Shown here: one piece after another, positions 20,116 through 29,900 of the stretch
Position numbering within the stretch: position 1 is the stretch's first letter
Layout of the letters: each line of letters begins with the position of its first letter
DNA from: Clostridia bacterium
GTDB lineage: Bacteria; Bacillota; Clostridia; Christensenellales; Borkfalkiaceae
Reading direction: 5' to 3'
DNA length: 64,000 nt
NCBI GenBank assembly: GCA_017507045.1
Contig: JAFWBP010000007.1
Coordinates: forward strand, 62,001 to 126,000
Translations under genes and position numbers: made by a program
Notes under the pieces: model-generated
The model's database searches: none
Told to the model about the DNA's origin: nothing
Seen by the model: the letters and a program-made list of their open reading frames with translations, nothing else

Positions 20116-20144
20116 ATTATATAACAAATCGACCGCGCTGTAAA
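20116..20144 (-). promoter_or_regulatory. Promoter of the membrane protein pair
   Basis: TTTACA (20139-20144), a 17-nt spacer and TATAAT (20116-20121). The leader of about 85 nt contains a stem CCCCAT / ATGGGG extended by GCGG / CCGC with a CTTC loop and one bulged G. Confidence 0.7.
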
Positions 20145-20175
20145 GTATTTTTCGAAAAATTCCTCTCAACGCGCG

Positions 20176-20199
20176 TAGAAAGCCCGCTAACCCTCGGGC
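20176..20199 (-). terminator. Terminator after the flavodoxin-like gene
   Basis: GCCCG and CGGGC pair around an 8-nt loop and are followed by TTTCT on the minus strand, just past the stop at 20205. The stem is short, so strength is uncertain. Confidence 0.55.
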
Positions 20200-20204
20200 C
20201 ATTC

Positions 20205-20825
20205 TCAATTGATGAAGTTAGTAGAGATGCGCGGCTCTTGCTCGGGGAATGCGATCCCCTCCCGCTTTCCCGCCTCTATACACCGAAGTAGCCATGCGGT
20301 GTTGCGTGCAAGCGTGCGCATCGTTTGCAGACCCTCGCCGTCTTTTTTCACGTCCTCCGGTGTGAAGCCGTGTACCATGTTCCAATATTGGGAGGAAACG
20401 ATAGGCATTGAGTTGATTGTGAAGTATTTATTCAACCGATCAAAGGAAGCAGTAGCCCCACCCCTTCTGCAGCTTACAACGGCCGCGCCAAGCTTGCCGG
20501 CAAAGCCTCTGCCGGCATAAAACATACGATCTAAAAACGCGGTAAGCTGACCAGCCGGGCCGCCATAGTACACCGGCGAACCGACGATGATTGCATCAAA
20601 TTCATCCTTTCGCGCAAGCAGGGTGTTAACCCCATCCTCGAATACGCATTTTTTATTCGTTTTACAATACCTGCAGGCAATGCAACCGGCAATCGGTTTT
20701 TTCCCGATCCAAAAGATTTCCCATTCGATCCCCTCCTTTTCAAGGGTTACGGCGATCTCGGCAAGCGCAGTGTAGGTGCAGCCCTTTTCATTCGGGCTAC
20801 CGTTGATCAACAGTACTTTCATCAT
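20205..20825 (-). CDS. Flavodoxin-family NAD(P)H-dependent oxidoreductase
   Basis: A 206-residue FMN-binding protein of the multimeric flavodoxin (iron-sulfur flavoprotein/WrbA-like) group. The start KVLLINGSPNEKGCTYTAL is the FMN phosphate-binding loop. A cysteine cluster CIACRYCKTNKKC near residue 47 could bind an iron-sulfur cluster or act in redox chemistry. GSPVYYGGPAGQLTAFLDR near 83 is the second flavin loop. It is cytoplasmic. Such proteins reduce quinones, nitro compounds or metals in anaerobes, and the substrate here is unknown. GGAG precedes a double ATG at 20825 and 20822. Confidence 0.88.
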   Translation of the reverse strand: MMKVLLINGSPNEKGCTYTALAEIAVTLEKEGIEWEIFWIGKKPIAGCIACRYCKTNKKCVFEDGVNTLLARKDEFDAIIVGSPVYYGGPAGQLTAFLDRMFYAGRGFAGKLGAAVVSCRRGGATASFDRLNKYFTINSMPIVSSQYWNMVHGFTPEDVKKDGEGLQTMRTLARNTAWLLRCIEAGKREGIAFPEQEPRISTNFIN

Positions 20826-20916
20826 AATCTCCTTTTCAAAGTCATTTTATTATATAATAATTTCCGCGCAAAGTAAAGGTATTTGGTAAATTTCTTTTTT
20901 TCTCAACAAAGCGGAA

Positions 20917-20952
20917 TGCAAAAAAATACCCACCCTCACGGGTGGATATTTT
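20917..20952 (-). terminator. Terminator of the large surface protein A gene
   Basis: ATATCCACCC, loop GTGA and GGGTGGGTAT form a long stem followed by TTTTTTTGC on the minus strand, directly after the stop at 20965. Confidence 0.9.
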
Positions 20953-20964
20953 TAAATTTCACGA

Positions 20965-23900
20965 TTACTCGTCGTCTTCCGCGGAATCATCGCTGAAGGA
21001 GTTGAGCTCTACTTCAGGAAGAGCGGGAATGTTTTCAAGGATCACCGATGCATCCATATTCCAGAATACGGGTGCGGGAACCTTCTTCTCCTTGATCTCG
21101 CCATCGGCAATGAGCTGCTCGTTGGATTTGTAAGGTACCGTGTAATCAACCGTCGGGATCTCGGTTTCCCGTTCAATCTCAAGCTTCGCCATCACTGCAT
21201 CGATGATAAGCTTCGCATACTTAAGCGAACGAGGGCTGCGAAGCTTGAGCTTCGTAGGAACATCCTTGTACTTCGCCGTCTTGGAAACATCTCTGTGGTG
21301 ATATCTCGCACTGAGCTCGTTCGGATCAATTGCCGCGTACATAACGAGCGACTTGCCCTTGAGCTGGAACTTAGCGATCTTGTTTCTACCCTTGTTGAAA
21401 GTATCGTACTTCCAGCTTACGCGCGAGCGCACGTACTTGAAGGAGAGAATGTAGTTCTTCATCTCGGAGTACATCTGCTGCGTTGCTCTATCTACCTGGC
21501 TGAGGCGAGCCATGAAGCTTCTATCGAGGATGGACATCATCTCTTCCTCGGGAGCCACTACCGGCTGTTCTTCTTCCTCTTCCTCGGCAACCGGGGCAAC
21601 GATAGGTGCGATCTCTTCAGCCGCTTCTTCAGCGGGCTCTTCTACTACTTCTTCCGTAGCCTCTTCTTCAACCGCTTCTTCAGCTACTTCTTCCGCAGCC
21701 TCTTCTTCAACCGCTTCTTCAGCAGTTTCTTCCGTAGCCTCTTCTTCAACGGGCTCTTCAACTACTTCTTCCGTAGCCTCTTCTTCAGCAGTTTCTTCAA
21801 CTACTTCTTCCGTAGCTTCCTCTTCAGCAGCTTCTTCTACAAGTGCTTCAGGCTCTTCTTCAACGGGTTCTTCGGTTACCTCTTCCGTCTTCTCAAGCTT
21901 CACCTTCGCGATGAGAATGAGTACAACGATGAGTGCAATGAAGAGAAGGCCTGCAACCGCAACGAGGAGGATGAACAGCCACATGGGCATTCCGAGGAAT
22001 TCAGTGGTGAAGAAGTTCTCTTGCTCGTAGCTTACCGCAACGAAATCGGAGAAGCTCGTGACGGTGAATTCAAGCACACCGCCTTCAAGCACGGCTTCCG
22101 TATCGGAAACTTCGCCATTGTGGATGTGGAGAACGGTAACGGTGCCCTTCGCATTGCTCAGATCAACATTGATCTTTACGGTGAAGGTAACGCCGTTCGG
22201 CGTGTAGTCAGCACCGGTATGATCGGTAACATTGATGTCGTATGCGAAACCAAGAGGAGTTACCTTGTAGCCCTTGAAGAGCTCTGCAAGCTGATCCTGA
22301 ATGTTATCGAGTGCGTAGTTTTTCTTCGCGATGTTAACGGTGCAATTGGTGGGAAGATTGCCGTTTACGGTAACCTCAACCTCGCCGTTGGCGCCGGTGA
22401 ACACCTTGTTTGCATCCCAGTAGTGAACTACGATCTTATAGTTAACGCTCACATTGACGGAAGCGCCCTTCTTGTTTCCGTTTACAAGCACGTAGTTCTG
22501 AGCGTACTGATTCTTGAGCGAAACAGCAACGGTTTCGGTGTACTCACCTACATCAACGCGGGAGAAGCTCGTAGGCGCGTAGGAGATCCAGTTCGCATAA
22601 TTCGATGCAATGTTGATACCGGTTACGTTGAACGTGATCATGCTTCCGGTGTATTCAGCCTGCGTCTTATCAAGATTCACACCGCTGATTGCGATTTCCG
22701 CAGGGATGATCTTAAGCTCAGCATCTGCAAGGTTGCAGTTTACTTCATAACCGAGGTTTTCAGGAACGATGAGCTTAACGGTATAGGTGCCAACGTTAAC
22801 GGGCGCACCGTTCATTTTGTTATTCGATGCATCGAAGTAGGTGATCCAGCCGAGAACTTCTGCCTTCTGATCGTTGGAGATCTGCATGTTTCTCGGGAAG
22901 GTGATGCTTGCCGTTTTTGCCTGACCGTTGTAGGTGACTTCACCAACGCCCGACCAACTGATACCCGTAAGATCGAGAACTTCCTCTTCTTCAGGCTCTT
23001 CTTCAACAACGATCGTTGCCGTGAACTCAAACTCAACTTCACCCGATCCGTTCACGTAGCCATCAACCAAGGAGAAGGTTACCGTAACGGTGTAGGTGCC
23101 TGCCGTAGCGCTGATCTCTGCAGGCGTCTTCGCGTTCTCTTCTGCATCAGCATAAGTGTATACGGGTTCGGTGAAGGCTGCCGCATCGGCCGCAGGGATA
23201 CCCGTGTACTCAACGACGATCTCATCGCCAACGGTGAATACGTACTCGTTATCCGCCGTCCAGTTTTCGCCGGCCCAGCTGTTCGTGGGATCGGTAACTT
23301 CGCCAATCGGCACGATCTCCCAAACAAGGGTATCGTTCACAATTTCGCCAAGTTCAAAGTTCGCTTCATCTGCAAGCGCTACGGTAGCAACTACTTCATA
23401 CTCACCGATCACGGTTGCTACGTAGTAACCGGTATACGCAATATTACCGAGAAGCGTTGCTTCCATGCCTGCAAAGGCGCTCTGAGGATCGATCTTTGCG
23501 GTAGCAGTAACGGTGTACAGCTCGCCGCTGTAGGTGAACGAAGCAGGGCCCCACTCGAACACGATATCAAGAATCGCCTTTTCAATCTCCCACTTCTGCT
23601 GGGCAGTAAGCTCGCCGCTTACTACAACGTTGCCTTCATATTCAGCCTTGAGTGCAAGAGCAAGCGTAAGCGTGTATTCACCCACATTCTTCTCCGTGCT
23701 GCTCATCGCTTCGTAATCGAACAGATCTTCCCAGGTGAAGGTCATGTTCGGATCATTCGCTTCGATCTCAACGATCCAAGCAACGGTCTTATCCGTGCCG
23801 TCGTAGGTGTAGAGCTCTTCGCCATCGAATTCGTAGGCAACTTCGATTTCAAGCGCCTCGATCTCCCATGCGAACGCTTCTGCATATTCCTGCACCTCTT

Positions 23901-26595
23901 CTTCGTTTACGATGAAGGTGTAGTTTGCAAACGCCTCGTCGGTGAGGGCGATCGCCCAGGTTGCATTGTACTGTCCAACGTTTTTCGCCGGCTCGCCAGC
24001 AAATACGGGAGCCTCGAAGAGCGATTCATCTGCTGCTTCGTATTCAGCAGCAACCGTATGCTGTTTACCGTTGTAGATGAACGCCGTCTCGCCGGTGTAG
24101 GCGGTTTCGCCGTCAACCGTCCAGGTAACGGTTACTACCACTTCTTGCTTTTCGATATTCACTTCGAACTGCTCGAAAGCTACAACGTAGCCGGTGAACG
24201 TATCGGTTACAACAACGGTGTAAACGCCGCTATCCTTTACTTCGCTTACGGCAATTTCATTGCCCTCTACAGCAAGCTCTTCACCGTTGTACGCCCATAC
24301 GTAATTATAGGTCGCGTACGAAGCGCCTGCCGCTTCAACGGAGAGAACGTACTCCTCAGCTGCATTATAAGTAGCTTCCACCGTGTTGCCCGCTTCGCCG
24401 TTGACGTATGCGTTTACTGCGAACTCGGTAACAGGGTAAAGAACGATATCGGCAGCGGGCATGGTAGCGCCCGTTTCGCTGAGATAGATCTTTTCGCCGT
24501 TCTCGATATAGAACCAATCGAGAACTTCGTAGCCTTCAACATCTGCGATGTTGGCAAGCGTTGCAAGGGTGTTGGCGGAGGTTCCCACAGGAAGAAGACC
24601 TGCGCGGTAAGCCTCTGCTTCGGGATCCATCTTATATTCAACGCGGTAAACGTTGGGGATCGTGAGCTCAAGGGAGAGGTTCACAGTGAAATTTCTGCCG
24701 CCGAGCAACTCATATGCGCGCTCAACGTACTCAGCGATCGAACCGAAGCCGCGGTTTTCAAGCACGGAAACGATCTTCGCAAGGATACGGTCGGCAGGAA
24801 TATTATAGGTGCCGTTGTGCGAATATTGGGTGTTGCCATCATAAAGATCAAGGATGGAACCGCCCTTTACGCGCTCGGGAAGGTAGCTGAAGAGCTGCTC
24901 TGCGTAAGCAACGAGCTTTTCGTAGATGCCTTCTGCGTTATGTCTTTCAAGGAAGCCCTCGAAGCGCTCGATGTAGCTCTCAACGGTATCATTGAAATTC
25001 TCGCCGGCAACGATCTCACGAACGTATTCTGCATTGAACTTCTGCCAATCGATGCGGTTGACGATGTTCATGAGCTTGTTTACGGCAGCCTCGATGCGCG
25101 CTACGGGCAGCTTGCTTACGAGCGTATCAAATCCGGGGATGTATTGCTCGAGGAAGTTGTAAGCGGAATCGTACGTCCAGCCCTTCGCCGCGATCTGCGC
25201 TGCTCTCGAGGAGAACGCGTTGATAACGCGGTCGATATCGCTATCGGCAAGCTCTCTGCCGAAAACGCTCTTGATGTAGTTGCCGAAGTATGTATTGATG
25301 AAATCGGCACTGAGGAAGTTCTGGAACCACGTCTGATAATCTCTACCCTTGAAGAAGTTGAGAATATCCTGATATCCGTACTCCGTTACCTTATCGAAGA
25401 TCTCGCTCGTCGTCTTGCCGAACACGGAGAAGAGCATATTCTTCGTTTCAGCGGAGAAGCGGTTAGATTCGATGAGCTTGCGGTATGCCTTGGTGAAGAT
25501 CTCGGGAACACGAGCGGAAGCGCTGAGGGTGTTTCCATCGATCGAAACTGCGAAGTAATCAGCAAGAACACCTGCTACCTTCTGGATCGCACGCGTTTCA
25601 CCGAAGAAACCGAAGGTGAAATCGAAAGCGATATCGCCGTACGTCGTGCCAACGCTGATGTTCGCCGTGATGAGATTGCGAAGCTCCTCTTTGCCCATTT
25701 CAGCAATTTCCGCAGGACGGGGAATGAGGGTGAGCAGATAGCGCACATTTGAAAGGGTGAGGCCGTTCTTCTTGGAATAGAGCTCTTTGCCGTCTACGGA
25801 AATGCTCTGGAAGGCCTGGATGAGATCCTTGATGCCGATGGATGCCTGACCGCCGTTCTCATAAACGGCCTCCACGCGCTCAGCAACCTTGTTATCGCTC
25901 TCCGCCTTCTTTTCTGCCATGGCGGCTTCCTTATCTTCCGCCTTGATCTCGCCGTTCAGGATCTTTTCGTCAACGATATTTTCAATCGCTTCTTCGATAA
26001 CGTCCTGCATGGCGCCTTCGATCTTGTTGTAAACTTCTTCAAGCTCAGCCTGCGTGATGTTACCCTGGCTCTGAACGTAGTTCCCAATGGCGTAATCGAT
26101 AAGCATATCGTATTCGCCATCCATAAACTTATCGAATTCATCGGGAGCGCTGAGACGGTCAACGACGTAATCTCTGAACTGCTCAAGAAGCGCGTTATCG
26201 CTCCAGTTGAAATCGCCCATGGAAGCGCCGCCGGGGATAATTACAACCTCCCTGCTGAGAGTACGAGCGTTTGCATTCAACGCGCCGTTGCCCGTGAGGA
26301 TGCTCTGCATAACGATTTCCTTAACGGCATCCACTACCCCGTTAACGAGATCGGATGCTTCGTTGCGGTTCGCATCGAGATACTCGCGGTAATTATCGCT
26401 CAAGCGGAACTCAAACGTATTCTGCGAGTACTTCAACTCATACCAATCGGATTCAACGACGGTTTGTTGCGTACTATTGGCGCCATCTTCTGCGTTTACC
26501 TTAGTGGGTGCCAGCGCCATTGCGCCACTGAGCACCATCACGAAGGAAAGCAAAACGAGAAAGAAAAGCGTCAACTTTCTGCCAATCTGTTTCAT
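20965..26595 (-). CDS. Giant single-pass surface protein A with Ig-like repeats, Glu-rich repeat and novel cytoplasmic domain
   Basis: An 1876-residue protein. Residues 1-36 are a signal peptide (hydrophobic core LFFLVLLSFVMVLSGAMAL). Residues 37-640 are mainly helical and unrecognised. Residues about 647-724 resemble an InlB-type beta-grasp repeat (GYEVLDWFY). Residues about 724-1370 hold a series of Ig-like/MBG-type modules with recurring NGKQHTV or YSGELYTV near the start and NVGEYTLT-like ends. A charged module follows. A transmembrane helix lies at about 1533-1563 (WLFILLVAVAGLLFIALIVV). Inside the cell there is a glutamate-rich 13-residue repeat (about 1569-1683), then a basic domain of about 190 residues (starts ILDRSFMARLSQVD, includes KGKSLVMYAAIDP) and an acidic end. 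There is no LPxTG, so it is membrane-anchored. It has its own promoter and terminator. A link from surface adhesion to an intracellular function is inferred. Confidence 0.88.
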   Translation of the reverse strand: MKQIGRKLTLFFLVLLSFVMVLSGAMALAPTKVNAEDGANSTQQTVVESDWYELKYSQNTFEFRLSDNYREYLDANRNEASDLVNGVVDAVKEIVMQSILTGNGALNANARTLSREVVIIPGGASMGDFNWSDNALLEQFRDYVVDRLSAPDEFDKFMDGEYDMLIDYAIGNYVQSQGNITQAELEEVYNKIEGAMQDVIEEAIENIVDEKILNGEIKAEDKEAAMAEKKAESDNKVAERVEAVYENGGQASIGIKDLIQAFQSISVDGKELYSKKNGLTLSNVRYLLTLIPRPAEIAEMGKEELRNLITANISVGTTYGDIAFDFTFGFFGETRAIQKVAGVLADYFAVSIDGNTLSASARVPEIFTKAYRKLIESNRFSAETKNMLFSVFGKTTSEIFDKVTEYGYQDILNFFKGRDYQTWFQNFLSADFINTYFGNYIKSVFGRELADSDIDRVINAFSSRAAQIAAKGWTYDSAYNFLEQYIPGFDTLVSKLPVARIEAAVNKLMNIVNRIDWQKFNAEYVREIVAGENFNDTVESYIERFEGFLERHNAEGIYEKLVAYAEQLFSYLPERVKGGSILDLYDGNTQYSHNGTYNIPADRILAKIVSVLENRGFGSIAEYVERAYELLGGRNFTVNLSLELTIPNVYRVEYKMDPEAEAYRAGLLPVGTSANTLATLANIADVEGYEVLDWFYIENGEKIYLSETGATMPAADIVLYPVTEFAVNAYVNGEAGNTVEATYNAAEEYVLSVEAAGASYATYNYVWAYNGEELAVEGNEIAVSEVKDSGVYTVVVTDTFTGYVVAFEQFEVNIEKQEVVVTVTWTVDGETAYTGETAFIYNGKQHTVAAEYEAADESLFEAPVFAGEPAKNVGQYNATWAIALTDEAFANYTFIVNEEEVQEYAEAFAWEIEALEIEVAYEFDGEELYTYDGTDKTVAWIVEIEANDPNMTFTWEDLFDYEAMSSTEKNVGEYTLTLALALKAEYEGNVVVSGELTAQQKWEIEKAILDIVFEWGPASFTYSGELYTVTATAKIDPQSAFAGMEATLLGNIAYTGYYVATVIGEYEVVATVALADEANFELGEIVNDTLVWEIVPIGEVTDPTNSWAGENWTADNEYVFTVGDEIVVEYTGIPAADAAAFTEPVYTYADAEENAKTPAEISATAGTYTVTVTFSLVDGYVNGSGEVEFEFTATIVVEEEPEEEEVLDLTGISWSGVGEVTYNGQAKTASITFPRNMQISNDQKAEVLGWITYFDASNNKMNGAPVNVGTYTVKLIVPENLGYEVNCNLADAELKIIPAEIAISGVNLDKTQAEYTGSMITFNVTGINIASNYANWISYAPTSFSRVDVGEYTETVAVSLKNQYAQNYVLVNGNKKGASVNVSVNYKIVVHYWDANKVFTGANGEVEVTVNGNLPTNCTVNIAKKNYALDNIQDQLAELFKGYKVTPLGFAYDINVTDHTGADYTPNGVTFTVKINVDLSNAKGTVTVLHIHNGEVSDTEAVLEGGVLEFTVTSFSDFVAVSYEQENFFTTEFLGMPMWLFILLVAVAGLLFIALIVVLILIAKVKLEKTEEVTEEPVEEEPEALVEEAAEEEATEEVVEETAEEEATEEVVEEPVEEEATEETAEEAVEEEAAEEVAEEAVEEEATEEVVEEPAEEAAEEIAPIVAPVAEEEEEEQPVVAPEEEMMSILDRSFMARLSQVDRATQQMYSEMKNYILSFKYVRSRVSWKYDTFNKGRNKIAKFQLKGKSLVMYAAIDPNELSARYHHRDVSKTAKYKDVPTKLKLRSPRSLKYAKLIIDAVMAKLEIERETEIPTVDYTVPYKSNEQLIADGEIKEKKVPAPVFWNMDASVILENIPALPEVELNSFSDDSAEDDE
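21600..21840 (-). repeat. Tandem 39-bp repeat encoding 13-residue Glu-rich units
   Basis: About six degenerate units of the form EE-x-x-EEEATEE-V-V repeat in frame just inside the membrane segment of surface protein A. At the DNA level the words CTTCTTCCGTAGCCTCTTC and close variants recur every 39 bp. Near-identical units make copy number variation by slippage likely. Confidence 0.8.
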
Positions 26596-26723
26596 AGTGA
26601 CATTCTCCCTAATTAGTTTCTATCTACCCTATGCGGCTGCATACCGGTATTCGGTTTGCCGCCGAAATAGCCCTTTTATCTCCCCATATTATTCGGGGTA
26701 TGACATTACATGATATTGTCACA
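26596..26723 (-). promoter_or_regulatory. Structured 5' leader of surface protein A with alternative pairings
   Basis: The predicted transcript starts at or next to GUGACA (26717-26722). That hexamer can pair with UGUCA (26701-26705) close by, or with UGUCAC (26597-26602), which lies 1 nt before the start codon. Between them are three more hairpins: CCCC/GGGG around GAAUAAUAU, UAUUUCGG/CCGAAUA with loop CGGCAAA, and UAUGC/GCAUA with loop AGCC. The last two loops contain complementary GGC and GCC. It fits no riboswitch class I can name. Confidence 0.5.
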
Positions 26724-26729
26724 AACTAT

Positions 26730-26757
26730 ATTATAATGTTTTTTTTTGAGTTGTCAA
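26730..26757 (-). promoter_or_regulatory. Sigma-70 promoter of surface protein A
   Basis: TTGACA (26752-26757), a 16-nt spacer containing a run of A on the minus strand, and TATAAT (26730-26735). The leader is about 128 nt. Confidence 0.8.
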
Positions 26758-26846
26758 TAGGAAATCGACAAAAACTTTTCATATATAGCACTTTTTTTAA
26801 AAAACGCGTCGAAAAACAGCTCTTGAAAGACAAAAAAAACAGCATA

Positions 26847-26892
26847 AGCGCCCGTAGTGAGAGAAAATTCCCCACTACGGGCGCTCTTTTTT
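26847..26892 (-). terminator. Terminator after surface protein B (bidirectional shape)
   Basis: A 13-bp stem AGCGCCCGTAGTG / CACTACGGGCGCT encloses an A/T-rich loop. Minus-strand readout continues into TATGCTGTTTTTTTT, and the plus-strand side has CTTTTTT. It lies about 55 bp past the stop at 26947. Confidence 0.8.
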
Positions 26893-26946
26893 GCGTTTTG
26901 TGCGAGATATGTGCTTTCTTTTTCTGCTGCGGCCACCCTCTCACCG

Positions 26947-29900
26947 TTATTCTTCGTGCGATTTTGGCGCATCGGGCACATCCGTTTGCGGAAACGCGGC
27001 CACTACTAAGGGATCGGGAACGGCCTCCGAGGGAGCAGGCTCACAAAAATCACCGTCTAATCCGTACATGGGTGCCGGATCTGCATTCTCATCAAGCTGC
27101 GGATACAAAGCGTGCACCTCCTCGATGGGTGCATGCGCAAGCGCTGCGTTGCCGTTTGAAGACTGTGCTTTTGTTGGCACGGTATCGCTATTTTTTGACG
27201 CACGGATGCGGAGCACAATCAGCGCCGCCATGATCCCCAAAAGCAGAACCAAGTAAACGGGTACTGCAACGTAAGCAAAACGGATAATCTTCGTGAGAGC
27301 CGTTTCCGGCGTGATGCGTTCGGGCAGGGGAGATTCGGTAAATACCGCATGAAATTCCACATCCCCCGTAACCGTGCCAAGCGGCTTATCCCAGCCTGCA
27401 AAGGTGTATTCGTAGGTATCATCAGAGGCCTTCACGGGATCGGATGGCGGCAAGATCTCTGCGCCGTAAGGAAGCGTTCTCGTTACGAGCGTTTTGCCTT
27501 CCGATTTGAAAACGATCTGATATTCCAGCCAATCGAGCCCAACGCCCACGGTAACGGCGCAAGCCGGCATAGTGAACCCAGTGCCGTCGAATGCGATCTC
27601 TTCACCGTTTTCTGCTCGGATATAAACGGATCGCATGAACATGCCTGCCGGCAATGCTCCGAATGCAAGCTCAACTCGCTCCCCTGCACCCGCGCGATTG
27701 CAACTTGCGAAAATTTCCATATGCTCCAAAGGCATGATTCCCACCGCATATTGAGGATAAAGCTCGTAGCGAATACCCGGGTTGAGCGTAAAGTTGATCT
27801 CACTTTCCGTAACAAATACGCCTGAATTTATTTCTGTAACAGTTCCTGCGCCGTCCTTTGCAACGAGATAGGAATTATCCGCATCAAAAACGCCCGAAGC
27901 ATTGATCTGTACGCCGCAATCAAGCGCAACGATCTTCCCCGCTCCGTCTGTAAAATTCAGCCCGAAACGATAGCGGTTCGTACCCGTCTGCATAACGTCG
28001 ATCGTAAGTTTCTGCATACCGCTTGCGGACACGGTACGCACGGATGCGATGGAGAAGGTGAATTTTCCGCCCGAAAAGGCGATGATCACACCTGCATTTT
28101 TCAATGCTGCAAGTTCAAATAGTCCTGCGCAGGAAATGGGCGATGCGCCCACGTTCATCGCACCAGCGGCGTAAGCGCCCTCTTCTTCCAACCAAGATAC
28201 GCTGCTGCCGCCCCCGGAAAATCCGATGAGATACTCCGCATCAAAGATCGCAGTATACGTCACGTCCCCCACTGCAGGAGCGATCGGCTTATCCCATCCG
28301 CTAAAGGTGTAGCGATATCGGGAATCCACCGCCTTTTCAGGGATCTTGCCGTATTCGGGCACCTCCCCCCTCCACACAGGCGCGCGCAAAATATCGCCTG
28401 CAATCGACCAAGTGACAACGTAACTCTCTTCAAAGACGGCGGTATATACTGTAATCCTTGTTGCCATGCACGGAAGCTCATCTTCGGCATATGTGGTATT
28501 CCCGTGTTTCCACCCAATAAAGCGGTAGAGGCGAACGCCCGGGCGTTCTTTCGCAAGTGCGCCGAAGGAATCCTCATCGTACATAGGTTGCGCGCCGTAA
28601 GCACACGTGCTGTAATAATTATTACCGTCTACACTCCATACGACAGTGCAGGAAATAGGTATTTCGTTGAAATGCGGATAGAGGTGCAAATCGCCCGAGA
28701 TGCCTTCGGGCAACGCAAGGCGATTGAGATCAATCAAATTTCCTGCTCCATCCATCCAGCCGTCAAACGAGTATTCGTATCCCTCTCGCTCCTCCGCCTT
28801 GGGCTCCTTGCCCTCGTATTTAACGTAAGAGCCGATATCGGCGCTCTCAACCACGTAAGCGTAATCGCTGAGCGGCTCATCTCGATTTAAATGGAAATAA
28901 ATGGTAACCGTTTGTGCGTTGCGGAAATATTTTACAACCTGTGCCGTGATCACAAAGAAAAAGCTTTGATCAAGCAAAATGCGTTCCTTGAGCTCCCCTT
29001 TCTCGAATGCGCCAGCGAGAGCAGATTCCATTTCAGTTGGTTTGTAAGCCGTAGGCGCCGTAGGTTCATCCACCTTCTCTGGCATGGTAGGCTTCTCCAC
29101 CGTCTTTGGAGCCGAGCCGGGATCTGCCACTGAGGGCGGCGGCGCACCGGGATCGCGCGGTGGCGCAGGCGGATTGCCGGGATCTGTTACGGGCGTGGGC
29201 AATACGGGCTCGGCCGGAAGATTCGGGTAACCGGAATCAAGGGGAAGCGCGTTATTTTTATCTTCCAGCACACCATCCGCTCCTACGACTGCCGCAGGCG
29301 TGCGCTTACCGCTTCCAATGCGGTATGCGCTATCGTAGTAATACGCCCCCGTCTTGTTCGTTTTGTATTCGTGAATGTAATTGCCAACAGGATTATTTTC
29401 GAGTGCATTGCAAAGGTAGTACAGCTGAGCAAGTAAGATCTCATACTGTTCTACGCGATTGCGCCTTTTAATCTCCATACGCACGAGATCGTAATCGTAG
29501 AAATAATCGAGTGTGCGAAGAAGCGCACAGAAGTTAAAGCGGAGCTGCTCGTAGCAGGTGATGTAGAACATATACCGCTCTTCATCCGTCGTTAATTCGT
29601 TATATCGGGTGAGGAGATCGCGCAGCACAACGGTTGCATCGTTGGCGCGATTGACGGCGGAGCGTTCTGCACCTGCAAGCACGAGTGCCTCCGTCTGTGC
29701 GAGCACCTGCGTCACCGAATCGCCCAGTATGGCCCCCGATATGGTGCGGCTGAGGGAAGTGACGGGTTTCGTCATATATTTCAAAATCGAAAGCTGATAG
29801 AGCGCAGTTTGCGCCGCAGGAGAGGCCGTATCCTTTTCATACTGTGCTACCTTCTCCGCGTAGATTTCCAGATCGGTGAGATATTGCTGATAACGGGCAA

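Noticed and set aside
21295-25752. A 1485-codon open frame on the plus strand, antisense to surface protein A
   Set aside because: It has no ribosome binding site, signal peptide or recognisable domain. Its composition is the exact antisense of the Glu-, Ala- and Val-rich repeats. The absence of stops follows from rare TTA, CTA and TCA codons in the real gene.
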